Assembly (NCBI RefSeq): GCF_000004825.1
Contig: NW_008805085.1
Coordinates: forward strand, 806,001 to 870,000
Length of the DNA stretch: 64,000 nucleotides
Origin: Heterostelium album PN500
Taxonomy: Eukaryota > Evosea > Eumycetozoa > Acytosteliales > Acytosteliaceae
Direction: 5' to 3'
Part shown: in pieces, positions 1 through 12,267 of the stretch
How positions within the stretch are numbered: position 1 is the first letter of the stretch
Layout of the letters: every line of letters starts with the position of its first letter
Notes under the pieces: model-generated
Told to the model about the DNA's origin: nothing
The model's input: only the letters and a program-made list of their open reading frames with translations
The model's database searches: none
Program-made: the position numbers and the translations under genes

Positions 1-124
1 GTATGTGTTTAAATTTAAATACAAAATTTTTTTTTTTAACTATTATATTGATAATTTATATTATATATTACTTTTCTTTATATATAAAAAAAAGGTATTA
101 ACCAACTAAATAATCATTTTTCAG

Positions 125-1007
125 AGATTTCAAAGGTTAAAGATATATTTCATTTGGATAATGAATTCAAAAATGTATACTTGCCTAATAAAATAAGATG
201 TAAGATTATATAATATTTAAAAAAAAATATATTGATTTTTTACTTACCAATAAAATAATAATAGCTCAAAAATCAGTTGTTCAACTTGATGCAGAAAGAA
301 CATTTGAAGCTGTTTGGGCACAACTTTCAACAAAGTACGGTGTGGAGAATCTAGATTTCCCAAAAGAAGTAACATTCTTATTGGGGGGACCAGGTGCAGG
401 CAAAGGAACCAACACCAAAATTCTCCAAGAATCACTGAATGTAACATCGGAACCGATTGTTGTCAGCTCATTGCTCAACTCACCAGAGTGTGCAGAGATC
501 AAGAAACAAGGAGGTCTTGTCAACGATAAGACAGTGTTGGAACTACTCTTGACGAAACTGGGCAAACCCGACTTTTTGGGTGGCAGCAAGAAGCCACAGA
601 GCGTGATCATCGATGGATTCCCAAGAAACGAAAAACAAGTAAAGTTTGTCGAGTTGCTCTACGAGAAGTTGGCATCGCTCCGTCAACGTGTCAATCCACA
701 CGCCACACTCCCAAAGTTTAGAATGACAGTGCTACACGTCTCCGAGGCAGAGTCTGTCGCTCGTCAACTCTATCGTGGTGCTAAAACCATGGAGGAAAAC
801 GCCGTGCGTAGATCAAAGCAACTACCGGAGCTCGAAGTAAGAGACACCGATGTCGACCCTGCCGCATGCAAGAAGAGATACGATATCTACATGTCGCAAT
901 ACAATCAAATCAAATCATTATCTGACCGCTTCCAATACGATGAAATCGATGCAAACGGTAATCTTTCAGAGGTAGAGTCTGAAATTAAAAGCATCTATAA
1001 TATATAA
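125..1007 (+). CDS. Adenylate kinase/UMP-CMP kinase family protein, 5' end outside window
   Basis: Nucleoside monophosphate kinase domain protein, expected to move phosphate from ATP to an NMP. The window opens exactly on an intron donor (GTATGT at 1), so earlier exons lie to the left. Visible exons are 125..199 and 265..1007; the split codon TCT joins them in frame. The P-loop GGPGAGKGT is near 392-418, followed by the NMP-binding part and IDGFPRNEKQ near 609-640, the usual DGFPR motif of the family. The lid part has QLYRGAKTMEENAVRRS, more like UMP-CMP kinases and plant adenylate-kinase-like proteins than classical AK1. The start at a GTG at 342 is not real, because the frame is open back to the splice site at 265. 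The stop at 1005-1007 is followed by AT-rich DNA. Substrate choice (AMP, UMP or CMP) cannot be decided from sequence. Confidence 0.8.
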
Positions 1008-1672
1008 TATAATATAATTTTAAAAAATTAAATAAAATAAAAATATAAATATTTATAAAGAATACAAATAAATATAAAAATAGAAAATAAATCATGATGA
1101 ACTTACGAAATGATGATCAAAATTAAATATATATTTTTAGAGAAAGATTTGAAATGTTTCATTTACACACAATTTATTCGATATTAGTTATAGATCGATG
1201 TGTGTGGTATGAAAGTCATAGTATTCTTCTGTTAATAAAATTCCAAGAATCGTTTCTTTATACATCGGTAAGTTCTTCATCATTAATTAACCCGGGGGTC
1301 AATGAACATACAAAAAGCTTTGTTTTGAACAAAACAAAAAAATAGAATCGAGAAACACATTCTTTGGGGTGTGTAAAATAATAAAAAAATAATTAAAAAA
1401 AACCTGTAGAATTCGATACTTGGTTGGAAGGTTACAAAACCCCCACAAACCAATACATCTTTTGCATTTATAAATGTCTTTAAATATTAATTAAGACCTC
1501 CAAATTAATCATCATTTTAAAAATAAACAAATAATAATTAAATTTTTTTAGTTGTAAACTAAAAAAACATAAAAATAACTAAATAATTAATAAAGTAATC
1601 AAAAACTATTTTTATATGTTAAATATCTAAAAATAAATATTTTAAATATTTTAAATAAAATTTTTTTAAATC
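1008..1672. other. Intergenic, AT-rich
   Basis: About 665 bases between the kinase stop and the hemerythrin start. It holds A/T tracts and one CCCCCAC-bearing spot near 1440, a G/C-box-like sequence that could belong to the promoter of the next gene. A 63-codon open frame at 1154-1345 has no coding look. No RNA gene was recognised. Confidence 0.5.
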
Positions 1673-2242
1673 ATGGAAACATCAATAACAACAACAACAT
1701 TAAATACCTCAGTGGAAATAATAAATTTTAATCATAGTAATTTTCATTTGAAAGGATGGCAATGGGCACACTTGACTATACATAGATTGTTTGATATGAT
1801 AGATAATAAGCTGACGTCCTGGAAACCAAATCCACATGATGTTAGAAAAGTGATTAAAGCAATTAGAATGGTATCAGATTATTTAGACAGTCATCATAAA
1901 CAAGAAGACCAGGAAGTTTGGCCATTCCTCATTTCACACAATCCAGAAGTAAAAGAACATTTAGATTTTCTGGATACACAACACGCCAAATGGCATCAGC
2001 TAAGCGACGAGATGAATGAAATCATGACTAAATTAGAAACAATCAAGATTTGTACATTGGAACAACGATCACAACTGACGGCCAAATTTAAAGAGGCCAA
2101 AGAACATCTGTATACTCATTTAGCCGACGAAGAGCGTTTACTCTTACCATATGTATTAACAATTTCAAAAGAAGAACAAGATAGATTAAGTAATATTATT
2201 TTTGTAAGTATTGAAATGTCAGAGTGTGATGTGAGAGAGTGA
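1673..2242 (+). CDS. Hemerythrin/HHE-domain protein; 3' end of gene uncertain
   Basis: Four-helix HHE protein that probably binds a di-iron centre. Candidate ligands are visible in order: HLTIHRLFD, the HHKQEDQEVW stretch, HLDFLDTQHAKWH and HLADEERLLLPY, the spacing expected for the H...HxxxE...H...HxxxxE pattern. Start ATG at 1673 follows an A/T-rich leader. The continuous frame stops at 2242, but a perfect donor GTAAGT at 2203 suggests that the last 12 codons are intron. Candidate downstream exon sequence lies at about 2331-2430 and is open in two frames. One reads RTWQEVNQITGLVYAQCM; the other starts MARSES and ends at a second GTAAG donor near 2431. I could not decide between them, so the C-terminus is open. 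Function in the cell is unknown (oxygen, NO or iron sensing are possible). Confidence 0.7.
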   Translation: METSITTTTLNTSVEIINFNHSNFHLKGWQWAHLTIHRLFDMIDNKLTSWKPNPHDVRKVIKAIRMVSDYLDSHHKQEDQEVWPFLISHNPEVKEHLDFLDTQHAKWHQLSDEMNEIMTKLETIKICTLEQRSQLTAKFKEAKEHLYTHLADEERLLLPYVLTISKEEQDRLSNIIFVSIEMSECDVRE

Positions 2243-2715
2243 GAGTAGTAGTGAATGAACATGAGGTGGGTGGTGGAAGTGTTTTAAAATCATTTTAAAA
2301 TAGGAAATTAACCAGTTCTCTCAATAGAACATGGCAAGAAGTGAATCAAATTACCGGTTTGGTTTATGCGCAATGTATGATACATCGGTTCACAACAACG
2401 AAATGAAATCATTCCAAAAAGAAGTTCCAACACTTGTAAGATACACAATAATACCTATATTTTTTAAATTAGATTATAATTGGTTTTTAAAAGCTCTACA
2501 TATATAAAAACACTTTTAAAAATAAATAAATAAATTATTTGTACATATGTATAATCAAAAAAAAAAAAAAAAAAAAAAGAAATAGAAATTTGATCAAATG
2601 AATTGAGCAAGCAACAAAAAAAAAGATGTTATTTTTATTGGTTAAAGTTGACAGTGTGATAAAAATTCATTATCATTATAGTTGTTTTATTCTAGAATAA
2701 CAGAATCATACATTA

Positions 2716-4917
2716 ATGGGTGATATGATTATTAGTAATAATAACAACAATATCAATGATGAGGATAGAGATCTATTGCTCTATCTCGAGTCGATAGACC
2801 CGGTGTTTAAGAGGATTCATACACATCTAAAGACCAGTTGTTTTATTTGTGGTATCACATTTTATTTTAAGGAGGCTGCTCGAACGCATATGAAAATATG
2901 TGCACCGAAAGTCACTCAGTACTATTCGTTTGTAGATGACTATGAAAGACTGTACAAACCCAAACTGCCGCCAGTTTCTCCTGTTTTATCACAAGAATTT
3001 CATCTTGAACTTCCTTATCATCAAGATAAACAACAACAGCATTCACATCAATCACACCAATCACCATCACAATTCATACAACAATCACCACAATTATCAC
3101 ATCAATCACAACAATCACCATCACAATTCATACAATCACCGCAACAACCAAGGCAATCACAACAAGAATATCACCAACAACAACAACAACAACATTATAG
3201 TCAACAACAACAATATAGTCAACAACAATATAGTCAACAGCAATATAGTCAGCAACAAAGACAATCCATTTATGAAGCTTCTTTTTCACCTATAAACTCA
3301 CCGACAACAACAACAACTACGACTACTACAAGTTTAACAAATTCACAACCGCAATCACAAACACAACCTCATCACAATATAAACAATATAAATAATATTT
3401 CACAGGTAAATGGTCATATTCCAATTCAATTACAGCAAGAGAAACTACAACAACCACCAACACCAACACCAACACCAACACCAACACCAACACCAACACC
3501 AACACCAACACCAACACCAACACCAACACCAACCTCATCTTTAAAAACAACCGAAAGTAAATTTTCACCAAATAAAAACCCATCAGATCTCAATAACACA
3601 TCTGCAATCCCTATTGACTCAACTGACCCTTCACCTAAAAGACCAAAAAGAGTAGCAGCAGACGATGCATTAAAGAAAATCAGTACTTTAATTAATGTAA
3701 AGAAAGAACCAGAGACTACTCATATCGATAACATTGTCATTAATCTAGATGATGATGAAGAAGTATTTTTAAATACCAACAACAACAACAACAATAATAA
3801 TAATCATGATAACAATGTTGTAAACAACTTGGTTAATTCACCAAATGAAGTACCCGACAACACTCCACCAATCGCGACATCATCGATGCAGTTTATACCA
3901 ACCACTGAATCTCAGCATGATACCATGATGAATGACAATGACTATGACTTTGGAGGTGGTTTTGGCACACCGGAAAGCAGTGAACCAGAAACGTTAGAGA
4001 TAGAGGAAGACAATGTTGTGATTCCACCAAAGCCAAAAACCTATGCCAGGAAATCAGTGATTGCTCCCAAAGCACCTGGAACACCAAAACCAACAGCAGT
4101 TCCAGAAGCCGTACCCTCACCAACTTCTTCACTCCTCAGACCCTCGCAATTCGACTCTGTTACCCAACCTACCAGTCTTTCTCATGTCGCCTCACATAAG
4201 AATAAGCTGGAGCAAAACAATATCGACACACCTCTCAAGAGGCCTAGAATTTCCACACCATTTGGACCCAGTCGTAATGTGGATTTTGCAATTAAAATCA
4301 AGCCGGCAGCATTGAACCCTATGAACACTTCAATAGTAGTCTACCAGCAAGAAGGAGGAGTTGACTGCTACCCAATAACAACAGCAGATCTGTTAGAAGA
4401 TATGAGCGAATTTCAGGCAAAAGTAACAGAGATCATCGACAAACTGAAAGAACAAGAATTCTCCAATGCATTTATCAACCTAAGGAAATCCGACTACTTT
4501 TCCAACAATGCACAGGAATATAGGTACTACTACAAAGAGATTACGGCACCAATGACACTGTCGATGATAAAAAACAAACTTCTAATGAACCTCTACAATG
4601 ACTCTGTCAGAGAGATTTCTGCCGATTTTCTGAGGCTAATAGATAATGAAGCTAAATTCAAGAAAAGACCAGATATCATTAAGAAAAGTCCTGATACTAC
4701 AAAAGAAGCAATTGAATTAAATGTAATTATAAATACTTTATAACTTTATATTATCTTTTTAAACTAACTAACTAAATATATAAAAATAAATCCTATGAAT
4801 TACCCTTAGCAACATTGGCTAGAAGATGTAAAGTCTATATTTGGAGATGGTGCATTTTATTTATTAAATGATTATCAAGCTAAACTAAAACAATATCAAG
4901 AGGATCATAATCAATAA
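2716..4917 (+). CDS. Zinc-finger protein with C-terminal degenerate bromodomain
   Basis: Two exons, 2716..4722 and 4810..4917, give 704 residues. Near the N-terminus is a CxxC-x12-H-x3-C zinc finger (CFICG...HMKIC, about residues 42-62). A long low-complexity middle follows: Gln/Ser/His blocks, a Pro-Thr repeat, poly-Asn and a basic KRPKR patch that could be a nuclear signal. The last 120 residues, including YYKEITAPMTLSMIKNKL and the Asp/Leu-rich helix after it, resemble helices A-C of a bromodomain. The usual acetyl-lysine-binding Asn is not obvious, so acetyl-lysine binding is doubtful. The short last exon adds QHWLEDVKSIFGDGAF and ends at TAA 4915-4917. A nuclear, chromatin-linked role is inference; I do not recognise an orthologue. 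Confidence 0.7.
3455..3532 (+). repeat. CCAACA microsatellite coding Pro-Thr repeat
   Basis: About 13 tandem CCAACA units inside the zinc-finger/bromodomain-like gene, translated as (Pro-Thr)n. Such in-frame hexamer repeats are common in dictyostelid genes and probably vary in length between strains. Confidence 0.9.
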
Positions 4918-4962
4918 ACAAAACATATGTTGATTTTATTTTATTTACAAAAAAAAGATTTA

Positions 4963-7696
4963 TTAATTTATTTGAAATAAATTTAAAAGTTCTCGCTTAT
5001 CTACTGTTTGATTAGGGTGAAAATGGAAATGAGGCATAGAAGATTGGTGAGCGTGATGATCGTTGTTGCTGTAATCGTTGTTGTAGTTACCATACTGGAA
5101 GCTGTAGGGTTGATGTTGTTGCTGTGATACCTTGGAGCGATTGCCTCGTAGATAGGTACGATAATTGGTATTGTCAACGATCTTTATATACTGAATCTTT
5201 GAGCATCCATCCAAAATACTATTGATAAAATCATCCGATATCATATTTCTGTACATGAGAGAAGCGGTATTGCTCGACGATGATGATGGTGAGTGAGGTT
5301 CAATCGTGATCGGTGTGACAGAGATGAATTTATCAATCTCTGAAGCCGATATCTCGAATACCTTTAGATTGGTTTGTGAAAGAATAAACATTTTCAACTC
5401 CTTCTCTGATATCATGTCATATCCAATATTATCTGGATCCAACTTTAATCTTGCCCAAATAGGTCTACAAACTCTTGAATCCAATCCATTCTTTAATACA
5501 AAATGTTTTAAATTTAGCTAATAATCATAATAAAGAGTTGTTAGCAATTTAAAAAATTAAAATTAAATTATTGTAAACACTTACCTTTCCAAATGATTTA
5601 AGTGAGGAATCTGATAGATTTGAAAGCCAACCTTCAAATGAAAAGTGTGTCAAGTTTGGACATTTGGTGGCTAGTAGCTCAACCATTGAATCTTCGAGTT
5701 TTCTATCCCTGTGTGAAAAGGAAGTCGAGTATTTTATACCGTTACAAGTTGTGAATCGAATACCAAGCTCTTTGAGTTTGGTACCAAAGATGCCAGTGAT
5801 ATCTTCGAATAGCTTCACCAAGTCATGATTCCAAACAGATAGATGAAGTCCTTCAAGACTAGGTAAATGACTGTTAAAATTATTAAATACATTCTTATCT
5901 ATGGTGGTCGTCACTAGATACAATCTTCTAAGATTAATAAATGTGAGAGGTGATGCGAATAAAGTTGAAAAAACTTTATCCAATATAGTTTGACTAGTTT
6001 TACATGCTGCACTGAAACTAAATTATAAATAACAATAATAGTGGAAAAGTTAATTAATTTTCAAATTCGAAATAAAATTATTAATAATATTATAATTTGT
6101 TGTTACCTTGGATCTAAAGGATCATGAGTGAGTAATCCAATTTCAGAGAGATTTTCTACTTTTACAATTTTTTTGAAATAGTCGTCTTCCTTTTTCTTTG
6201 AATAAGGTAGATCGATACAAACTCGTATTTTCAGTTCCTTAATCTTGCTGTTCAATAGAGATGAGAGAATGGAGAGAGGAATGACAGCACCAAGATCGTG
6301 GAACGGCAGTGCCAGTGGCTTCTCCAAGTCAAAGAAGTGGCTGCGTTGCTGTTGATAGTCACGAGAGAATCCATGATTGACGGTGCATTCGTGTTGGAGT
6401 TGTGGTGTAAGATTTGCATATGCAGGATCTGTAGAGGTGCATGTCGAAGCGGTTTGGCTGGTCAGTGGTGAGCTGCTTTGGTTGATGATTGTAGCTGCCG
6501 CTGCTGTTGCTGGAGGTGGTTGCTCCGGTGTGGAGTTGTGAAACACCCTGAGTGTCACCTTTGATAGGTCGCTTGAGAAACATGCAGGTTCGAGATAGTC
6601 GATCCACTTTTTGAGGAACTGGTAGGGATCGTTGTGGAAATAACAGAAGTTGCATGAACATGGTGCAATGGTGATATTGAGTGAATTGATAATGTGTCGA
6701 ATCGGAAGAAGTTTGCGTTCAGGTGGTGGTTGGTGCAATGAGATCATGCAATTCTCCAACAACGGATTGGGTGTCATCATCAACGTACATCGCCATGTTG
6801 TACAAACCCATGCACATGTACATCTATCAGTATATGATAGTTGTGAAAATATTAAATCTAAAACATCTATAGGTAATAATACTGAGTTGTTATAATAATA
6901 GAAAAATGTTGTTAATATTTTTTATATAATAGGTATCAATATTTATATATTTACTTTCTTCTCCTCGATTGGAGTCATTGGAAATACTAAGGTAATATTC
7001 ATCAGAGTCGGAGGAGACTGATTTATGAATGGCAGCAGCATGTGGTTGCGCTAGTTGTTTCCCACTGTTTGGTGAGATTGGAATAAAGGTAGTGGGTGCC
7101 AACTTGTGTGATTTTGGTGAGTGAATTTGGTAGGATGGGCGTGGTGCTTTGCTTGGTATCGTCGAAAGACAGTGATGGTCGTGATCGAGTGTTGGAATTG
7201 GTGCGTTAGACCCTACTATTGCCGAGTTTACTGATTTATATGATTGATAAGGTGAAAATTGTTGTTGTTGTTGTTGTTGTTGTTTTTGTTGTTGTTGTTG
7301 TTGTTGCTTATGATGATATTGATATTGCTGTTGCTGTTGTTTTAAATCCTCTAAATGATCATTCGAATAATAAAAATCTGATTGTAAACGTTTTTTACTT
7401 TTACTACTACTATTATTATTATTATTATAATTTAAATCTATATTTCTATTATTATTATTTTTATTACAATTATTCTTCTTGCTACTGTTATTATTATTAC
7501 TATCTATTGGTGAAGATAAAGATTGATTTTGTGGTGAAAAATGTGGAGATTGTGGTTGAGATGGAGGTTGAGATGGAATTCTATTATTTTTTATAATTAA
7601 ACTCGGAGATGTACTATTATTTATTGTTGTTGAACAGGAATTTGTTGTAGTTGTTGTGGTTTTGGACAACGACTTGTATTCGATTTTTGGTTGCAT
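4963..7696 (-). CDS. F-box protein with LRR-like C-terminal part
   Basis: Four exons on the minus strand: 7696..6955, 6866..6107, 6011..5585 and 5517..4963, giving 827 residues. Exon 1 is disordered, rich in Asn, Ser and Gln. The exon 1/2 junction creates an F-box: VLDLIFSQLSYTDRCTCAW, followed by VCTTWR, the classic SKP1-binding shape. The rest has leucine-rich lines such as FINLRRLYLV, LPSLEGLHLSVW and CPNLTHFSF that look like irregular LRRs, probably the substrate-binding face of an SCF ubiquitin ligase. The exon 3 acceptor is ambiguous: TTAG and TTTCAG lie six bases apart (exon start 6017 or 6011) and both keep frame. The C-terminal exon ends in a His/Asn-rich tail. The substrate is unknown. 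Confidence 0.75.
7258..7340 (-). repeat. CAA/CAG repeat coding poly-Gln
   Basis: GTT-type triplets on the plus strand encode Gln runs in exon 1 of the F-box gene, followed by Asn/Ser runs up to about 7500. Typical dictyostelid homopolymer tract. Confidence 0.85.
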
Positions 7697-9701
7697 AAAC
7701 TATAGGATCCAAAGCCAAAACAATTTTTTTCAAACAAAAATAAAAATAAAAAATTAATAAAAAAATATTAAATTAAAAAATTAATAAATAAATATCCTTT
7801 ATTTTTATTTTTTTTTTTGAAACCATATAAAACAAAATAATAAAGATTAACAAAGTTTTTTAGATTTAGATTACAAAAAGAAGAAGAAAATAAACAACAA
7901 ACAACAACAACAATGATATCTAGAGTACAATGAACTTTAAATTTTAATAAATAGATTTTAATAAATAGATTTTGATTAAACTGAATAGAAAAATTTATTA
8001 ACAAAAAAAAAAGATAGAATGTGAAAGAAGGCAGTTAAAAATTAAACAGTTGTTGTAAATAATTAATTAAACAATGTGAGATTAAAATTGCAATGGTTGA
8101 GGTACAAGTACTTGTTATAGGTGAGATTGAATTTTTTTGATCAAGGAAATACAAGAAGATTTAAATTTGATTCTTTTCAATTAAAAAAATAAAATCATTC
8201 AAAAAATAATAAATATCCTGCTTCCTTATAAATTGTGATGTTTTTTGTTATTCATGATAATTGAACGACCCACATACCCAAAAAAAAAAATATTAACACC
8301 ATATCCCAATATAAAAAAGAAAAACACACCACAAAATATTTTGATTTTGCACATTATGAGTAAAAGAACTTGGAAAGTGCACAAAAAAATTGGTATTAAC
8401 CAAAATGTTAAATTGTTCTAAAGAAAAATCAAACATTTGGTTTATTTACAAAGTTTTTGAATACTATCTAATGAATCGTGGGCAGTGTAATGATTTTGAT
8501 GTTTGATAGATTTAATGATTTTTGAATTCTAATTAGGAAAGGTTATTTCAATATTAATTTATACCATGAGCAAAAATCTTACTTAAAAGATTTAATAAAA
8601 ATATACATTCATTGTTAAATTCTAAAAAAATGTGAAATATTTGTGTATTTTCTATCAAATAATATGGCCACTTACTTTTTAAAATTTTAATCCTCCTTAT
8701 GGAGGTAATATTAATCAATTTCCCAATGGTGTATTTAGTTCTATTTTTACTCCTATTACTTTAAAATAGTTGTTATTAATTTATCCTAAATATTATTATT
8801 GTTTCCTTATTATTAGTATTTAAAAATAATTTATTATTTAATGTCTAAATATCCAAAAATTTTTACAAAGAATATTATAGTGAATATTTGTCGTAATTTA
8901 AAATATTATTTATTATTCTTTTTAATGAAAAATGATTTAAAATTTAATTTTATATAGATTTTTTTTTGAAAATAAAAATTTAATAAAAGGAAGATGAGAG
9001 AACGAGTTAAAGATGTCACATGTCAATCAAAAGTAGGAAAAAGTCTTGTTTTTTTTAACTAAAATTGAAACCAAAAATAAACTGATATTTTTTAAATTTC
9101 TATTTATGATTGGTTGATAGCACTAATTTGAAAGAGTCGTTGTCTTTAAATTAAAAAATATATGGTATTAGACATTGGATCAAACACAAACAGTGGAAAT
9201 ATACTTTTTTGTTTATTTTTTTTTTTGTTTTGGTGTATAATAAATAAATAAATAAATAAATAAATAAAAATTGAAAATAGAATTCTAATATTATATTTTT
9301 AAAGTTTAAAAACAAGTCGACTATAAAACTAATTTATTTTTTTTGTAACAAAATAATTAAAATGAATGGTTTTTGTGGTTGAGATTCCATTTTCTTTTTT
9401 TGGAATATTGAATAAATAGTTTTTTTTATAAACTGGTCAATGCTGGAAAAAAAGGTCATTTATTTTACATTTTTTTTTTTGGATATGTAGATCTTAATAT
9501 TTGTTTGTAATAAACAAAAATGAATTATTTAATTTTCTGTGATATTAATTTACTTGTTATAAAATTTGTTGTTGTCTTTGTTTTGTTTGTTTTCTATATC
9601 CATCTTATCTGTATACTAACTTTATGATAATAATTATTATTATTATTGTTAATTTAAAACTTTTATTATTATTATTATTATTATTATTTATTGATAGCAA
9701 T
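7697..9701. other. Intergenic, very AT-rich, no gene recognised
   Basis: About 2 kb between the F-box gene start (minus) and the VPS37 stop (minus). It has A/T tracts, a TAAA microsatellite near 9238-9268 and a TTA/TTG repeat near 9655-9690. The only coding-like scrap is at about 8690-8770 (NPPYGGNINQFPNG on the plus strand), which recalls dictyostelid FNIP repeats but is too short to call. Confidence 0.5.
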
Positions 9702-10887
9702 TTATTTATCTTTTACAATACCACCTATGAGTCCATCTCTTTTAGCTAGTCTAGAGTGATAGATATTTCTTTTCTCTTTAAATTGTTTTTTGAATTCCTT
9801 GAGATCGATTGTTCCTTCTAAAAAGTCGTTGGCAATGTCGTCCGACTCAGTTTCTGCAGTCGATGCTAGCTCTGTGAGTTTGTCGATGAGCACGCCTGTG
9901 GAGAGTGCCTTTTGAATTTCATCTCTTCGCTTCTGTTTGCTATCGAGTTCCGATTTGAGTTGGTTGTAGAGCTGTGTTTGTTCCTCGAGATGTGACTTGA
10001 GTTCGATTATCTTTTCTTTCTTTGGGTTGATCGGAGTTGACAACCGCTCGTTGGTCGTCTTCAAATTGTCGCGGTGGTCACCCATTGCCGAGACTTCGTC
10101 GAGTGAGAACATTAGAATCTCAATCTCACCAGAACTCAACAGTGCCTCCAACTCTTCCTTTGACTTTGATTCCAACTCTGGGAATTTATAAGGAATCGAT
10201 GGTATATTTGGTTTCTGTACATTGTTGTTGGAAGATGCCGACTTGTTATCTTGTTGCTTCAAAGAAGAAGAAGAAGAAGAAGTAGAAGAAGAAGAATATG
10301 GAGGTGGTGGTTGTCCTTGTTGTGATGATACTATATTATTATTGCTATTGCTATTATTTGATACATTGTTGTTGCTATTGCTGTTACCGCTATTACTGTT
10401 GTTATTATTGTTGTTATTATTAAAATAAGAGGGTGGTGGAGAGTAATGTTGAAACTGTGGTGGATTCTTGCTGTAGTATTCGATGTATTCCATTGTAACC
10501 TTGGCTAGTGAAGTCATCTGTGTCCACTCTGCCGGTGGTTTCACCGAGATTGTCTGACCATCTGGTGACTCTAAAAAGTATACTGGTGGTAAATTTGGAA
10601 AGTTTACAGGCAATGATCTAGTTTTCATGATGATGATTATTAATATTCAGCTAGATATCTAGATATTCAATCAAATAAATAAACATACATAACAATATGA
10701 TTACCACCTAACAATGGTATTTTATAGGTTGAGTCTTTTGATAACTCTTTAATCGTTGGATATCTGCTCTTTAAAACTTCAATCTGTTTAAGTTTTCTAG
10801 GTATCCGATTGATTGTTAATATGAAAATCAAAGCAATTCAATAGTATTTTATTATATTATTACTTACAGTGATAACAAGTTTGACAT
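9702..10887 (-). CDS. vps37: VPS37, ESCRT-I subunit
   Basis: Subunit of ESCRT-I, which sorts ubiquitinated membrane cargo into multivesicular bodies. Three exons on the minus strand: a 20-nt first exon 10887..10868 (MSNLLS), then 10796..10689 and 10617..9702, giving 347 residues in frame. The N-terminal part (YPTIKELSKDSTYKIPLL to FPNLPPVYFLESPDG) looks like the UEV-like fold found at the front of some VPS37 proteins. A Pro/Asn/Ser linker follows. The C-terminal helical part is the Mod_r domain (PYKFPELESKSKEELEALL through GTIDLKEFKKQF) that forms the ESCRT-I stalk with VPS23 and VPS28. A 308-residue reading from the ATG at 10628 would miss the conserved N-terminus, which is why the spliced start is preferred. 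Confidence 0.88.
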
Positions 10888-11435
10888 TTGTTTATATTTA
10901 GATAACAAAGACTAACCTTTAAAAAATAAATAAAATAACAATAATAAAATTAAAATTTTAAAAAAAAACTGAATAATTGAAAAAAAAAATCATTATTACC
11001 CAATTAATCAAGAAAATATATTTTATTTTTGCTATTTAATTTATATTTGCATTCATGGAGTAGATAGAGATAAAAACAGGTGAATAAATTTATTGTTTAG
11101 TATTGTTTACTACTACTACCACTACTATGAATTATTAAATAAAATCTTATTTTATAACAATTCCTCAATTAATTGTTTTTTTTGTAAGCAATAATTCTGG
11201 ATATGCTTTTACATTTGTGTTTAATACATTGTTTGACTTTGGTATCTCATGATTAGACTTCAACTCTGTAAAGGCACTTACAAATGAGGTAAACAATACA
11301 ATTATAGAAATAAAGGGTAACCAATAAAATGACCATAAAAAAATAAAAATAAAAAAATGAAAAAAATTGGCAGTGATCATAAAAAAAACACGATTTACAG
11401 TTAGTTGATTTTTCACAGATAGATAGATAAAGAAA
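10888..11435. other. Divergent intergenic/promoter region
   Basis: 548 bases between the VPS37 start (minus) and the small-protein start (plus), so it probably carries both promoters. It contains an A-tract-rich leader just before 11436. A 100-codon minus-strand frame (11467..11165) with hydrophobic segments overlaps the plus-strand gene start; most of its hydrophobic codons come from the T-run complement, so I do not call it a gene. Confidence 0.45.
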
Positions 11436-11997
11436 ATGACAGCAGATAACATACCAAAAGTAACCATCGAGAAGCATTTACCAGAAGGCTTCGAGAAACT
11501 TCTCGGTACCTATGAACAAGAGTTTACAAAGAAATACCAATTCATCAAGGAATCAAATGCAAAGAAAGTTGAAATTAGAACTTATCAAGATATATTAGTA
11601 TGTTTTCTATTTTTTAACATCATATATATATATATATAATAATAGCTACATATGTTTTATGATAATAGCATAGCTATTACTATAATTATTATTGCTATTC
11701 ATATATATTATAACTTTAGTGATGGTTCTAAGTGTTCAATAATGTTAGAATAGCGATAATAACACATGTGTGATATAATAATAAAAGTTTAATAGTTACT
11801 ACTTTTATTGTTATGCTATGCTCTATATACTTTTTTTATAAGATTTACTAATCAACCTTCTCAATTAATCAATTAACTAATATAATAAACAGGGAGAATG
11901 TTTCTTTACTCAAAAACAAAACTATATGATGAATTGTAGAACTATTGCTTTGGAATATTTAGAGTTGATTAAATACCCAGCTCAACACAAAATGTAA
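11436..11997 (+). CDS. Conserved-looking 88-residue protein, unidentified
   Basis: Two exons, 11436..11597 and 11893..11997, joined in phase 0 between the donor GTATGT and an AACAG acceptor, give 88 residues. The protein is charged and helical: EQEFTKKYQFIKESNAKKVE, then CFFTQKQNYMMNC and a helix ending KYPAQHKM. The two Cys are 11 residues apart. The size and the paired Cys recall small mitochondrial intermembrane-space or respiratory-complex accessory proteins, but the spacing is not the CX9C pattern. It sits head-to-head with VPS37 and tail-to-tail with the AAMP gene. No function is assigned. Confidence 0.65.
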
Positions 11998-12267
11998 TCA
12001 CACAACATAATATAATAATAATAATAGAATAGAACAACAATAATAATCATCAGAATAACAATAGATATCTTTTTTTTATTTATTTATATTGTCGCAACCG
12101 AAAAAAAGAAACAAGTAGAGGAATAATTATAATCAACAGTTAAATCCTCAATTTATCGATAAAAAGATAAATAAAATCATTTATGTACTAAACAAACAAA
12201 TATATATAATTAATTATTTTGTTATTACATGTTTTTTTTTTAATTTATTTATATTTTATATGTTAAT

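Noticed and set aside
8690-8775. FNIP-repeat-like scrap (NPPYGGNINQFPNG)
   Set aside because: Single partial unit without neighbouring repeats, and no open frame around it.
11165-11467. 100-codon minus-strand frame with hydrophobic segments
   Set aside because: It overlaps the start of the spliced plus-strand gene, and its hydrophobic part comes from the complement of A-tracts in that gene's leader. The tail looks somewhat coding, so transcription data could change this view.
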